NCBI RefSeq assembly: GCF_007830185.1
Contig: NZ_VLKZ01000003.1
Location: 62,001-126,000, forward strand
Direction: 5' to 3'
Length of the DNA: 64,000 nt
Source: Halalkalibacter nanhaiisediminis
GTDB taxonomy: Bacteria; Bacillota; Bacilli; Bacillales; Bacillaceae_D
The translations under genes and the position numbers were made by a program. The notes beneath the pieces are model-generated. The model was given only the letters and a program-made list of their open reading frames with translations. It did not search any database and was not told the DNA's origin. Of the stretch, positions 26,473 to 35,409 are shown piece after piece; position 1 is the stretch's first letter; each line of letters opens with the position of its first letter.

Positions 26473-27243
26473 ATGGTACCTGACATTTCAAATACGTCGA
26501 TGCTTTTTCTCATTGTTTTCGTCCTCATCCCACTTTCCTTGTCATATATGTATGCTCTTGGTCTAGGAAAAAGCATTACATGGTCCTCCATTCGAGGCGT
26601 TGCGCAGCTCTTTCTCATTGGGTATATTCTCACCTTTTTGTTCGGATTAGAACCATTCATTGGTATTCCGATTATGCTTACGGTTATGATTGTTGTTGCA
26701 GGATTTCATGCAGCTAAGAAAGGAAAAGGAATCTCGTCAGTTCATGGCGTCATTTTTCTAATCTTGCTTGCTGTTGAAGCAACGGTCTTATCGATGTGGC
26801 TCGCATTTGATATGATTGATTTTACAGCTGAGCAAGTAGTTCCAATGAGTGGAATGGTTATAGGAAATAGCATGGTTGCCATCGGGCTTGCTCTGGAACG
26901 GATGAAAAGTGAATTTCATGAGAATTATGATCGTTTACAAGCTGCTCTTGCTCTTGGGGCAACACCGAAGGAAGCAACGCAGCCATTGATTCGTAAAATT
27001 GTCAAAGCTGCGATGATTCCGAATGTTGATGGCTTGAAAACGATTGGCCTTGTGCAGTTGCCAGGGATGATGACAGGCTTAATTTTGGCAGGTGTATCGC
27101 CACATATAGCGATTCGTTATCAAATCGTAATTTCACTTAGTATTTTTGTTGCCGTATCGATTAGCGCGATGCTAGTAACGGTGTTAACCTATCGAGCTTT
27201 TTATAATAAGAACATGCAGCTAACGCGGATAGAATCCGATTAA
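26473..27243 (+). CDS. fetB: FetB/UPF0014 family permease
   Basis: 256 residues with about seven membrane helices. Family block LERMKSEFHENYDRLQAALALGATPKEA and VQLPGMMTGLILAG. ATG follows the fetA stop with no gap, so the two are translated together. Likely iron exporter membrane subunit. Confidence 0.88.
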   Translation: MVPDISNTSMLFLIVFVLIPLSLSYMYALGLGKSITWSSIRGVAQLFLIGYILTFLFGLEPFIGIPIMLTVMIVVAGFHAAKKGKGISSVHGVIFLILLAVEATVLSMWLAFDMIDFTAEQVVPMSGMVIGNSMVAIGLALERMKSEFHENYDRLQAALALGATPKEATQPLIRKIVKAAMIPNVDGLKTIGLVQLPGMMTGLILAGVSPHIAIRYQIVISLSIFVAVSISAMLVTVLTYRAFYNKNMQLTRIESD

Positions 27244-27248
27244 AAGAG

Positions 27249-27312
27249 ATAAAAAACTTTCATGAACCTTTTCTAACCAACTAACCAACTAGCAACTAAC
27301 CAACTTTCACAC
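27249..27312 (-). repeat. Dispersed repeat B, copy in reverse orientation
   Basis: Read on the minus strand it begins AAAGTTGGTTAGTTGCTAG, has an extra TTGGTTAG unit (so it looks like short tandem repeats on the plus strand) and ends TTCATGAAAGTTTT. Matches copies at 46715 and 55022. It lies between fetB and the next gene. Confidence 0.6.
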
Positions 27313-27350
27313 AGAGAAGTAATGAGAATGAGAAGGAGAGACAAACAAAG

Positions 27351-27938
27351 ATGTTTCGAGGGAATAAACCAGTACTGATTCTTCCTGCGATATTGATGAT
27401 TGTCATGTTCATTGGCGGTTATCAGTTTTTACAAGGGTCAGAAGCAGCAACAAATGAAGAATTACAAGAAGTGATAGACATTCAGCTTGAAGCAAATCGA
27501 GCAAACGATGATCTACGAATTAGAGCGAATTGGGATTGGACGATTATGCCAGCTGAAGGCTTATACGGTGAAGACTATATCGGGATTGCTCTCATTGACC
27601 AGGACACAGGTGAGGCACGAACAGATCTTGAGTTTGTAGATTCACGCATTGAAGTATTATTCGGTGATCAAGTGATTGAAGAGGCAGAAGGTACAGTTGT
27701 GGATAACGGGATTATTTTTGCTTTTTCTAATAAAATGGATGAGAATGTGACATATGGCAACCTCGGTAGAGTAGAAGTAACGGTAGGAGGAGAAGAGTTG
27801 CAAGCAGATGATGTACAACTTCATTTCCTTCATACTTGGACTGAGCATAGCCCTCTTGATAAGGAGGATGCTACCTTTGCACAACCAACGTTTGGAAATG
27901 CAGCAAATGTTCCTTACTGGATTACAACACGTCCGTAA
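27351..27938 (+). CDS. Secreted or membrane-anchored protein of unknown function
   Basis: 195 residues with an uncleaved-looking N-terminal hydrophobic helix (8-27) and an acidic, probably beta-rich extracellular domain (IRANWDWTIMPAEGLYGEDYIGIALIDQ). AAGGAGAG at 27332-27339 precedes ATG. No family recognised. The DUF1385 gene starts 36 bases after its stop, so they may be cotranscribed. Confidence 0.7.
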   Translation: MFRGNKPVLILPAILMIVMFIGGYQFLQGSEAATNEELQEVIDIQLEANRANDDLRIRANWDWTIMPAEGLYGEDYIGIALIDQDTGEARTDLEFVDSRIEVLFGDQVIEEAEGTVVDNGIIFAFSNKMDENVTYGNLGRVEVTVGGEELQADDVQLHFLHTWTEHSPLDKEDATFAQPTFGNAANVPYWITTRP

Positions 27939-27974
27939 TGTCTATGTCGCAGGCGAAAAAGGATTGGTACAAGC

Positions 27975-29078
27975 ATGAAAATTCGTGGGCTTTCCTATCA
28001 AAATGGAATCTTTTATATCGGTAAAAATCATGTCGCTTGTGCCTATCATGACCATGGACGTTTAAAAAGCTGGCTCAAGCCTTTAAGCGCAGAGACCATG
28101 CTTGTGATGATAAAACAAGTGATGCTTTCGATGCCACTCTGGTTTAAAGCCTTAACAATTCTTTTCTTTGGTTTCATTTTTGTCCCTAAGATCTTATTGC
28201 TTTTTGTCGACAGTGGTTGGCAAGGTCTGCCGTACTATATGATCTTCTATTATCTATTTGGAACACATTTTCTTTTTCCAAAGCAATTAAGGAAATACCA
28301 TGGGGCTGAACACAAAGTATTCAGTGACACAGGTGTGATTAGACGAGCTAGATTATCGCGTATCCAAAAAGCGGCCATTACGAATCGCTACTGTTCAACC
28401 AATATTGTTGTGATTTATTTTATAAGTGTGATCGTTTTGGCAGGGATAGTAGCAGTCTTCACGGGAAATACAGAAAGAGCACTAGCTATGGCTTCCTATA
28501 GTAGCTTACTAGCTATTCCACTTGTTAACATGTTGATGAATAGAAAAGAGTTTGGTTGGTTAAAAAAAAGTATACTTAGGGTATCATACTGGCTCCAGAT
28601 TCATGTTACGACGGCAGAACCAGAGCGAAACCATTTAATGGCTTCGATTGAATCCTATCGTAAGCTTGCAGCAAAAGAATTTCCAGAAAGGCTAGTTGTC
28701 CATAGACCAAAGCCGAAAAAGGAGGAAAAACAGATGGCCATTGTCGATGTAACGATTATTCCAATTGGCACAGAAACACCGAGCGTTAGTCAGTATGTTG
28801 CTTGTATTCATGAAGTATTGAAGACCTATGAAGGAAAAGTGACATTCCAGCTGACGCCAATGAGCACGTTAATTGAAGGCGAGCTCCCAGTTTTATTTGA
28901 AGTCATTCAAGCGATCCACGAAGTGCCATTTAAGCATGGTATCAAACGAGTGGCAACAAATATTAGAATCGATGACCGTCGTGATAAACTTTCAACGATG
29001 GAAGGCAAGCTTGAAGCCGTTCAATCGAAGCTCGCGCAGACGAGTAGTGAAATCTATCAGCAAGATAAAATCAATTAA
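27975..29078 (+). CDS. DUF1385 membrane protein fused to a YqgV-type thiamine-binding domain
   Basis: 367 residues. Residues 1-240 are a DUF1385-type membrane protein with about four helices and the conserved KYHGAEHKVF (about 111). Residues 254-367 (MAIVDVTIIPIGTETPSVSQ...) match the YqgV/MTH1187 family, whose members bind thiamine. At the joint, AAGGAGG at 28719-28725 stands eight bases before an in-frame ATG (28734), so the YqgV part could also be made as a separate 114-residue protein. B. subtilis yqgV is free-standing and also follows yqgU. Confidence 0.8.
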   Translation: MKIRGLSYQNGIFYIGKNHVACAYHDHGRLKSWLKPLSAETMLVMIKQVMLSMPLWFKALTILFFGFIFVPKILLLFVDSGWQGLPYYMIFYYLFGTHFLFPKQLRKYHGAEHKVFSDTGVIRRARLSRIQKAAITNRYCSTNIVVIYFISVIVLAGIVAVFTGNTERALAMASYSSLLAIPLVNMLMNRKEFGWLKKSILRVSYWLQIHVTTAEPERNHLMASIESYRKLAAKEFPERLVVHRPKPKKEEKQMAIVDVTIIPIGTETPSVSQYVACIHEVLKTYEGKVTFQLTPMSTLIEGELPVLFEVIQAIHEVPFKHGIKRVATNIRIDDRRDKLSTMEGKLEAVQSKLAQTSSEIYQQDKIN

Positions 29079-29080
29079 AA

Positions 29081-29125
29081 AACAGCTACCTTTCTTACTA
29101 AATCGATTTGGTAAGAAGGTAGCTG
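29081..29125. terminator. Bidirectional terminator
   Basis: AGCTACCTTTCTTAC / GTAAGAAGGTAGCT stem between the convergent DUF1385-YqgV and yjcF genes. Confidence 0.75.
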
Positions 29126-29130
29126 CTTCG

Positions 29131-29559
29131 TTATTCGTATGTTTTCATCATCGTCACATGCGGAATTCCTGCATCGAGAAATTCTCCTGATACCGTTTTG
29201 TAACCAAGCTTCGAGTAAAATTCCTCTGCTTGGCGCTGCGCGTTTAATTTCATTTTTGTTGCCCCTTCTGTGCGGGCGACTAGTTCAATTTTCTCCATTA
29301 AAACGCGTCCGACACCTTTTCCTCGAGCGGACTTTGCAATGCAAATTCGTTCCACTTTTCCATACCCGTCAACATAGCGAAGACGACCTGCTCCGATCGG
29401 TTGATTCTCTTCATCGTAGACAATAAAGTGTGTGGCTTCGTCTTCATATTGATCAATTTCTTCTTCCATCGGTACGTTTTGCTCGTTTACAAATACTTCT
29501 GTGCGAATGGCAAATGCATCCTCTAATTGTTGCTTTGTTTCTACTTTTTGTGCTTTCAT
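29131..29559 (-). CDS. yjcF: GNAT acetyltransferase, YjcF family
   Basis: 142 residues from ATG 29559, which overlaps the upstream stop as ATGA. GNAT fold: FVNEQNVPMEEEIDQYE, VERICIAKSARGKGVGRVLM (acetyl-CoA pyrophosphate loop, about 72-90) and AEEFYSKLGYK. Transfers an acetyl group to an unknown acceptor. Last gene of the yjcHGF unit. Confidence 0.88.
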   Translation of the reverse strand: MKAQKVETKQQLEDAFAIRTEVFVNEQNVPMEEEIDQYEDEATHFIVYDEENQPIGAGRLRYVDGYGKVERICIAKSARGKGVGRVLMEKIELVARTEGATKMKLNAQRQAEEFYSKLGYKTVSGEFLDAGIPHVTMMKTYE

Positions 29560-29825
29560 AGTTGTGACTGTTCCTTTCCAAGACGGAATGTATCGTACAC
29601 CGTCCATGATCCATTTTCTAGTTGGTAAAGTAGCTGCATGCGATCAATGATTTCTTCATGCTCAATTGTATTCAATTTCAAGCGACCAAGTATATCTGCA
29701 AGTTCCGTATCAGATAAATCCTGACCAATCATTAAATGAGGAATAAATCGGTACTTTGTATTCGCTTGAAACGGTTCTGTGTGAAGCCATTCATATAAAT
29801 ATGTTAATGATTCATGCTCATACAT
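29556..29825 (-). pseudogene. yjcG: yjcG, 5' truncated (2H phosphoesterase family)
   Basis: The frame TKYRFIPHLMIGQDLSDTELADILGRLKL...YQLENGSWTVYDTFRLGKE matches the C-terminal half of YjcG, a 2'-5' RNA ligase-like (2H phosphoesterase) protein normally about 170 residues long. The N-terminal half with the first HxT motif is missing, and the second motif reads HLM instead of HLT. The remnant begins within a few codons of the yjcH stop, with no ribosome binding site. A simple deletion joining yjcH to the middle of yjcG explains it. It keeps an ATGA overlap with yjcF. Confidence 0.75.
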
Positions 29826-29833
29826 TTTATTGG

Positions 29834-30571
29834 TTATGCATACGGTAAAAGAGTCATTAATCCTCGTGGTAAATCTTTTTGCCAATATGTCCATGTGTGA
29901 TCACCATCAAATTCATCATACGTGTACGTAAATGATTTTTCTTTAAGTAGCTCACTCAGCTTTCTGTTGGGCGATAAGAAATCGATCGTTTTCTTATCGG
30001 TCGTGACGACGGCTGTTTCTTTTAAACCGATGACGTGATAGAGTGAAATATCTTCTGACTTTTCAAAGGCAGAAATGACTTCAAATAGTTTTTTGTTTAC
30101 ATAAGGAGAATGCATCATGACTTGGCCGAATAGGCTGGGATACTCTACAGCAGCCATTAAGGAAACGGTTGCTGCAAGCGAGTCTCCGGCTAATGTTCGT
30201 CCTGATGCAAGCTGATGGGTTGGATAATGATCATCAATATACGGGACAAGCTCATTTGCTAGAAATCGAATATAGGCAGGTGTTTTTTCACCATTCGGAT
30301 GATAGCGTTTTCTCCTTTCATCAACGGATGGATAAGGGACACCAATGATAATCGTTTCGCGCATTTCGGCATCTTCCATCAATTCCTCTGCCTGACGAGG
30401 GATGCGACCGAGTTGAAAGTAGTCACTGCCATCTTGGCAAATAAGAACATCGTATGTGTTTAAAGGTGTAAAGTTAGGTGGTGTATAAATAAGTAAGGAA
30501 ATTTCTTCATTTAGTTCCTGACTGTTGATTTTATCTTCTGTAATCGTTCCTTGTAAGGGGCGTCTAGCCAT
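29834..30571 (-). CDS. yjcH: YjcH-type esterase (alpha/beta hydrolase)
   Basis: 245 residues, esterase D-like family. DGSDYFQLGRIPRQAEEL, then the nucleophile elbow TLAGDSLAATVSLMAAVEYP (GxSxA; Ser about residue 134), and a C-terminal FDGDHTWTYW that supplies the catalytic His. Good GGAGAGGATTAA before ATG 30571. Substrate unknown. First gene of yjcHGF; if the yjcG deletion removed the spacer, yjcF translation now depends on readthrough of the remnant. Confidence 0.88.
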   Translation of the reverse strand: MARRPLQGTITEDKINSQELNEEISLLIYTPPNFTPLNTYDVLICQDGSDYFQLGRIPRQAEELMEDAEMRETIIIGVPYPSVDERRKRYHPNGEKTPAYIRFLANELVPYIDDHYPTHQLASGRTLAGDSLAATVSLMAAVEYPSLFGQVMMHSPYVNKKLFEVISAFEKSEDISLYHVIGLKETAVVTTDKKTIDFLSPNRKLSELLKEKSFTYTYDEFDGDHTWTYWQKDLPRGLMTLLPYA

Positions 30572-30732
30572 TTAATCCTCTCCTAAACCTTTGCTTTTTC
30601 TTCCTTTATTTTACCTAATTCATAAAAGGAATGCTAGATTAAACGATGCCTCGACCTAACCGCATTAATAATGCTCAATCATGTCGAATAAAAGGTAGAT
30701 ATGGTAAAATGATGACATGAGGAGGAGATTAG

Positions 30733-31284
30733 ATGAAGAAACCAGTCCCGTGTGAAGTAGTCGAACAAGCTGCTCGTCAAAAATTAGCAGAACGTGGTGT
30801 CACAATACAAGATATTGCTGATATCGTTTATGAGATGCAAGCGAAATATAGCCCGAATTTATCGATGGAAGAATGCTACGAAAGCGCGAATGCGGTATTA
30901 TGTAAGCGTGAGATTCAACATGCGATTCTCGTCGGCATTGAACTAGATGTGTTAGCAGAGAAAAAACTGCTTTCGGAACCTTTGCAATCTATTGTTAAAT
31001 CAGATGAAGGATTGTTCGGTGTTGATGAAACGATTGCTCTTGGTTCTGTTTTTGGGTTTGGAAGTATCGCGGTAACGACCTTTGGCTTTTTAGATAAACA
31101 AAAAGTCGGAATAATCAATGAACTAGATAAACGAAAGTCAGAAGTACATACGTTTCTTGATGATTTAGTTGCAAGTATTGCCGCAAGTGCATCAGCAAGG
31201 CTTGCACACCGCCTACGAGATAAAGAAGAAAATCGTCGTGTTAGCGATATTAAGAAGCGTGAAGATGAAGAATTGATTGGTTAA
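30733..31284 (+). CDS. Phosphatidylglycerophosphatase A-like protein (YutG type)
   Basis: 183 residues. GVTIQDIADIVYEMQAKY, SVDE-type block VDETIALGSVFGFGSIAVTTFGFLDK, and HTFLDDLVASIAASASARLAHR place it in the PgpA/YutG family, which is soluble in Bacillus and thought to act on phosphatidylglycerophosphate or a related phosphate. An unusual charged tail (RLRDKEENRRVSDIKKREDEEL) extends the C-terminus. GGAGGAG precedes ATG. ATGTCGAA at 30681-30688, near a Spo0A box, lies upstream. Confidence 0.8.
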   Translation: MKKPVPCEVVEQAARQKLAERGVTIQDIADIVYEMQAKYSPNLSMEECYESANAVLCKREIQHAILVGIELDVLAEKKLLSEPLQSIVKSDEGLFGVDETIALGSVFGFGSIAVTTFGFLDKQKVGIINELDKRKSEVHTFLDDLVASIAASASARLAHRLRDKEENRRVSDIKKREDEELIG

Positions 31285-31291
31285 TGAGTAG

Positions 31292-31336
31292 AAAAAGAGT
31301 TTGACTTAAGGATTGATACCTTAGTCAAACTCTTTT
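31292..31336 (+). terminator. Strong terminator
   Basis: AAAAGAGTTTGACT / AGTCAAACTCTTTT stem after the PgpA-like gene. The 31340-31628 stretch that follows shows no other feature. Confidence 0.85.
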
Positions 31337-31628
31337 CTGATGTTGAAGCCAAATTGATTGTCTCTATTTTTCATCGCTTGGTGTTTAAGGTTATTGATTA
31401 TTTGGTAAGGGTATACTTGAAAAAAGGCTAAAGGCCACAATGAAAGCACACATCTCGAATACGTGATGAGAGTAACATAGAATGAAGCGAGTAAGGATAA
31501 AAGATTTTTTAGAATACAGGTAATCAAGCCTTTATACGATATTAATGACAGGCGGATTCATTGTGCTCAAATACGAAATTTTGTACAATAATAAAGATGT
31601 AAGTGCTAAGAAAGGACAGGGAACGAGA

Positions 31629-31814
31629 ATGAAACAATTGCCAAAATGGATTTATTATAAACAAGTGTTTCAATCGAAGTTTCAAGCTGGATGCGTGAAA
31701 GCAAAGATTGAAGATAATTGGGTAAATGGTTATGAAATTGGTCCGTTAGTTGAAATAAAAAAGCTACGAACGAATAAATATGTCGTTCGTTATACGTATG
31801 ATGAAATCATGTAG
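31629..31814 (+). CDS. Small basic protein, unknown function
   Basis: 61 residues from ATG 31629 (MKQLPKWIYYKQVFQSKF...). Rich in Lys and Tyr, with a tryptophan-containing beta-like segment VKAKIEDNWVNGYEIGPLVEIKKLRTNKYVVRYTYDE that could be a small beta barrel. An in-frame upstream ATG at 31545 would add 28 residues of less protein-like sequence. A modest AAGGACAGGG lies ahead. No family recognised. Confidence 0.6.
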   Translation: MKQLPKWIYYKQVFQSKFQAGCVKAKIEDNWVNGYEIGPLVEIKKLRTNKYVVRYTYDEIM

Positions 31815-31820
31815 TGTAGA

Positions 31821-31854
31821 AAAGAATGAGAGAAAGAGCTCTCATTCTTTTTTT
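31821..31854 (+). terminator. Terminator
   Basis: AAAGAATGAGAG / CTCTCATTCTTTTTTT; the right arm overlaps the last codons of convergent fumC. Confidence 0.8.
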
Positions 31855-33233
31855 GCGTGAATCATTAGCCCTGGTTGGATAAAGTGATCAAATTCTTCTG
31901 CAGTTAAATAGCCAAGCTTTAAGGCTGCTTCTTTTAATGTGAGGTTTGTGGCAAAGGCAAGCTTCGCTATTTCCGCCGATCGCTCATAGCCAATATGAGG
32001 ATTTAAGGCGGTGACGAGCATTAAAGAGCGCTCAACATGCTCTTTAATAACATCTTCATTGGCACTAAGCCCAATCAAACAGTGATCATGAAAACTCTTA
32101 ATCCCATCTGCTAGTAATCGAATTGATTGTAGAACATTATAGATGATGACGGGTTTAAAGACGTTTAATTGAAAATGACCTTGGCTTGCAGCAAACCCTA
32201 TCGTGGCATCATTTCCAAACACTTGAGTAGCAACCATCGTCAACGCTTCACTTTGCGTCGGATTGACCTTTCCTGGCATGATTGAGCTACCAGGTTCATT
32301 CGATGGTATCGTTAATTCACCAATTCCAGAACGCGGGCCACTTGCGAGGAGACGGACGTCATTGGCTATTTTAAAGAAATCAGTTGCAAGGGCTTTTAAA
32401 GAACCATGAAAATAAACGAGTTCGTCATGACTTGTCAGAGCATGGAAGTAATTAGTGGATGTTAAAAAAGAAGTATGCAGTTGTAAAGAGAGTTGATCCA
32501 CTACCTTCTCCCCAAAATCAGCACTTGCATTGATCCCCGTCCCAACAGCAGTACCGCCGATGGCAAGAGTTCTTACGTGCTTGAGGCTTTCAAGAATCAT
32601 CGCTTCACTTTTTTTAACCATCATCATCCAACCGCTTATTTCCTGTCCAAGTGAAAGTGGGGTGGCATCCTGCATATGGGTGCGGCCAATTTTGACAATG
32701 TCCTTAAAATCTGCCGCTTTCTTTGCTAAAGTTGCTTTGCAAGTAGCAAGAGCCGGTAATAGTTGTTTAGTAGCTGTAAAGATGGTTGCTATATGCATCG
32801 CAGTAGGAAACGTGTCATTTGAGCTTTGTGAACGATTAACGTCGTCATTAGGGTGGACGACTAAATCAGATCCCTCTTTTTTAAGCCACTCGTTGGCCAC
32901 TGTTGCTAGCACTTCGTTCATATTCATATTCGTTTGCGTGCCACTACCAGTTTGCCAGACGACAAGTGGGAAGTGATCATCGAGTTCTTCGTTTAACACC
33001 TTGTCTGCAGCATGGACAATCGCTTGTACTTTTAAATCAGGAAGTTGATTAGCAGCTCCGTTTACGATAGCGGCTGCTTTTTTGACATGAGCATACGCAT
33101 AAATCAATTCGAGCGGCATTTTTTCAATCCCGATTTTAAAATTCATGAAACTTCTTTGTGTTTGTGCTCCCCAGAGACGATCTTCTGGGACAAGTACTTC
33201 TCCTAACGTATCTCGTTCAACTCTCATTTTCAT
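31842..33233 (-). CDS. fumC: Class II fumarate hydratase
   Basis: Interconverts fumarate and malate in the TCA cycle. 463 residues from ATG 33233, five bases after GAGGTGA; GTG 33242 is inside that site. Signatures: [16 protein letters not shown] (about 98-113), [19 protein letters not shown], and [20 protein letters not shown]. The QSEA residues after the signature fit fumarase rather than aspartase. Single gene; the Spo0A box at 33404 lies in its upstream region as well as that of the nucleoside transporter. Confidence 0.95.
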   Translation of the reverse strand: MKMRVERDTLGEVLVPEDRLWGAQTQRSFMNFKIGIEKMPLELIYAYAHVKKAAAIVNGAANQLPDLKVQAIVHAADKVLNEELDDHFPLVVWQTGSGTQTNMNMNEVLATVANEWLKKEGSDLVVHPNDDVNRSQSSNDTFPTAMHIATIFTATKQLLPALATCKATLAKKAADFKDIVKIGRTHMQDATPLSLGQEISGWMMMVKKSEAMILESLKHVRTLAIGGTAVGTGINASADFGEKVVDQLSLQLHTSFLTSTNYFHALTSHDELVYFHGSLKALATDFFKIANDVRLLASGPRSGIGELTIPSNEPGSSIMPGKVNPTQSEALTMVATQVFGNDATIGFAASQGHFQLNVFKPVIIYNVLQSIRLLADGIKSFHDHCLIGLSANEDVIKEHVERSLMLVTALNPHIGYERSAEIAKLAFATNLTLKEAALKLGYLTAEEFDHFIQPGLMIHAKKE

Positions 33234-33403
33234 AAGCTTCACCTCATCTTTGATCTATTACTTATCTAAGATATCCACTATTGAAATGCTTCAAACTAAA
33301 CAAAATTTTTTAAATAAATCTGAGATAGTTTACTTTTTTCATGACACTTGATATAGTTACCGATGGTGTCGGACGTCTGACGATTAGATAAAATCTTACT
33401 TGA

Positions 33404-33411
33404 TTCGACAA
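33404..33411. promoter_or_regulatory. Spo0A box (exact match)
   Basis: TTCGACAA, the reverse complement of the Spo0A consensus TTGTCGAA, in the divergent region between fumC and the nucleoside transporter gene. Confidence 0.45.
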
Positions 33412-33521
33412 ATGCATTGTTTGAATAGCAATAGTAGAAGTGCGACATATTAGACATGTGTAAGAATTGCTTGTGGATCAACGGACGAGACGTACATATC
33501 TGAATAGAGGTGTTATGATAG

Positions 33522-34742
33522 ATGAACTTTTTATGGGGAATTGTAGGTATTATAACGGTCTTTGCAATCGCTTTGGCCATGTCATCAAATCGTCGGGAAA
33601 TCAAGTTGCGGACGATTATTGGAGGACTTGTGATTCAAATTCTTTTTGCCTTGCTCGTTTTAAAGACAAGCTTTGGTCAAGATGCTTTACAAGGTTTAAC
33701 AAATATGGTGCAGTGGATTATTGCATCAGCGAATGAAGGGATTAACTTCGTATTCGGTGGTTTTTTTGAAGAAGGTACTGGTATTGGCTTTGTCTTTGCG
33801 ATAAATGTTCTTTCTGTTGTTATTTTCTTCTCAGCTCTAATCTCCGTGCTCTATTATATTGGATTCATGCAATTAGTGATTAAAATTATTGGCGGCGGAC
33901 TATCATGGCTGCTTGGTACTTCAAAGACAGAATCAATGTCAGCTGCAGCTAATATTTTCGTTGGCCAAACAGAAGCACCACTTGTTGTAAAGCCGTATTT
34001 AAATAAAATGACTGATTCTGAATTATTTGCAGTTATGACTGGAGGGCTTGCATCTGTTGCGGGTTCTGTCTTAATGGGTTATTTTCTTTTAGGGGTACCG
34101 CTCGAATATTTACTAGCAGCAAGTTTCATGGCTGCACCTTCTGGTCTAATTATGGCAAAAATCATTATCCCAGAAACAAAAGAAAACACCAATCGATTAA
34201 ATGAATTTAAGCTCTCAAAAGATGAAGAATCAACAAACATCATTGATGCAGCTGCAAGAGGCGCTAGTACTGGTTTATCGCTTGCTTTAAATATTGGTGC
34301 GATGTTAATTGCCTTTGTCGCGTTAATTGCCTTAATTAATGGGATTTTCTCTTTTGTCGGTGGATTTTTCGGTTATGAGCAGCTTTCACTTGAGTTAATC
34401 CTCGGCTTTGTGTTCGCACCGCTTGCCTTTTTAATCGGTGTTCCGTGGAATGAAGCAGTGATGGCGGGTGGATTCATTGGTCAAAAGCTCGTTGTGAATG
34501 AATTTGTTGCTTATCTATCGTTCGCACCTCAAATTGAAGAACTTAGTGAAAAAGCTGTCATCGTCATTAGTTTTGCCTTATGTGGCTTTGCAAACTTATC
34601 TTCTCTTGGTATTCTGTTAGGCGGACTCGGTAATCTTGCGCCTGAAAGAAGAAGTGACATTGCAAGACTTGGCTTACGTGCTGTCGCAGCTGGGATGCTC
34701 GCTTCTCTTTTAAGTGCAGCAATTGCAGGTATGATGATTTAA
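33522..34742 (+). CDS. NupC-family concentrative nucleoside transporter
   Basis: 406 residues, about nine membrane helices. The CNT signature FVGQTEAPLVVKPYL (about residue 147) and SGLIMAKIIIPET identify it; such proteins import nucleosides with H+ or Na+. GAGGTG precedes ATG 33522. Single gene with a strong terminator. Confidence 0.93.
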   Translation: MNFLWGIVGIITVFAIALAMSSNRREIKLRTIIGGLVIQILFALLVLKTSFGQDALQGLTNMVQWIIASANEGINFVFGGFFEEGTGIGFVFAINVLSVVIFFSALISVLYYIGFMQLVIKIIGGGLSWLLGTSKTESMSAAANIFVGQTEAPLVVKPYLNKMTDSELFAVMTGGLASVAGSVLMGYFLLGVPLEYLLAASFMAAPSGLIMAKIIIPETKENTNRLNEFKLSKDEESTNIIDAAARGASTGLSLALNIGAMLIAFVALIALINGIFSFVGGFFGYEQLSLELILGFVFAPLAFLIGVPWNEAVMAGGFIGQKLVVNEFVAYLSFAPQIEELSEKAVIVISFALCGFANLSSLGILLGGLGNLAPERRSDIARLGLRAVAAGMLASLLSAAIAGMMI

Positions 34743-34756
34743 TACGAACGAATGGA

Positions 34757-34790
34757 AACTAACCTCAGAAGGATGAGGTTAGTTTTTTTT
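34757..34790 (+). terminator. Terminator after the nucleoside transporter
   Basis: AAACTAACCTCA / TGAGGTTAGTTTTTTTT. Confidence 0.85.
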
Positions 34791-34803
34791 AGTAATAATT
34801 CGA

Positions 34804-34914
34804 TGATGTCTAGTTGCCAGAGGTTGTTTCAGTTAATAAATGGTTTCCTAAACACTGGAAAACATTGACGGGCTTCCAGCACTTCAGCTCGCTGACCAAG
34901 GGCTTTCATTTTTC
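34804..34914 (+). repeat. Dispersed structured repeat A, copy 3
   Basis: Begins GATGTCTAG and ends GACCAAGGGCTTTCATTTTT. The inner stem is TTTCC/GGAAA where copies 1 and 2 have GTTGCC/GGCAAC, so one G-C pair has become T-A on both sides. Located after a terminator and before the GntR promoter. Confidence 0.75.
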
Positions 34915-34921
34915 TCAATTA

Positions 34922-34950
34922 TTGACAATAGATGGTAGAGTTGCTACAAT
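34922..34950 (+). promoter_or_regulatory. Promoter of the GntR-ABC operon
   Basis: TTGACA (34922-34927), 17 bases, TACAAT (34945-34950): near-consensus sigma-A promoter. Confidence 0.85.
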
Positions 34951-34961
34951 CAGTGTGTATT

Positions 34962-34988
34962 AAGTGTACTATATGTATTAATACACTT
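34962..34988. promoter_or_regulatory. GntR operator
   Basis: Inverted repeat AAGTGTA...TACACTT with a 13-base centre, just downstream of the promoter and 20 bases ahead of the regulator gene. Likely autoregulatory site of the YtrA-type GntR protein. Confidence 0.65.
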
Positions 34989-35007
34989 AGAGGAAGGTGG
35001 TGAAGCT

Positions 35008-35409
35008 GTGTTTATACGAATTAACCCAAGAAGTTCAACACCTCTTTATGAGCAGGTGATGGAGCAAGTAAAAGAGTTAATAGCTAAGGGGATTTTGGAA
35101 AGTGGGGAGCAATTGCCGTCTGTCCGAGACCTTGCCTCGCAAATTGTTTTAAATCCAAATACAGTTAGTAAGGCTTACAAGGAATTAGAAAGAAATGGCG
35201 TGATCGTCACGATAAGAGGAAAGGGAACGTTCGTAGCAGATGCATCTGATCGTAAACTTGATCTAAAGCAGCTAGAGCAATTGAGACAACAACTACAACG
35301 GCTTGTGATCGAGGCGACATATGCAGGAATTAAAAAAGAAGAATTGACCCAGTGGATAGAAGAAGAATTTCAAACATTAAAGGGAGAGGGAGATCGGAAT
35401 GCAGATTGA
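35008..35409 (+). CDS. GntR-family regulator, YtrA type
   Basis: 133 residues from GTG 35008 (AGGAAGGTGG upstream). Winged helix with IAKGILESGEQLPSVRDLASQIVLNPNTVSKAYKELERNGVIVTIRGKGTFVAD (about 28-85) and a short C-terminal dimerising helix instead of an effector domain, as in the YtrA subfamily that represses adjacent ABC transporter genes. Overlaps the ATPase gene by 11 bases. Confidence 0.92.
   Translation: MFIRINPRSSTPLYEQVMEQVKELIAKGILESGEQLPSVRDLASQIVLNPNTVSKAYKELERNGVIVTIRGKGTFVADASDRKLDLKQLEQLRQQLQRLVIEATYAGIKKEELTQWIEEEFQTLKGEGDRNAD

Noticed and set aside
27273-27305. Simple AACCAACT tandem repeat
   Set aside because: Better explained as the expanded left part of dispersed repeat B in reverse orientation.
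31321-31527. 68-codon minus-strand frame
   Set aside because: Starts in a terminator and shows no binding site or family features.
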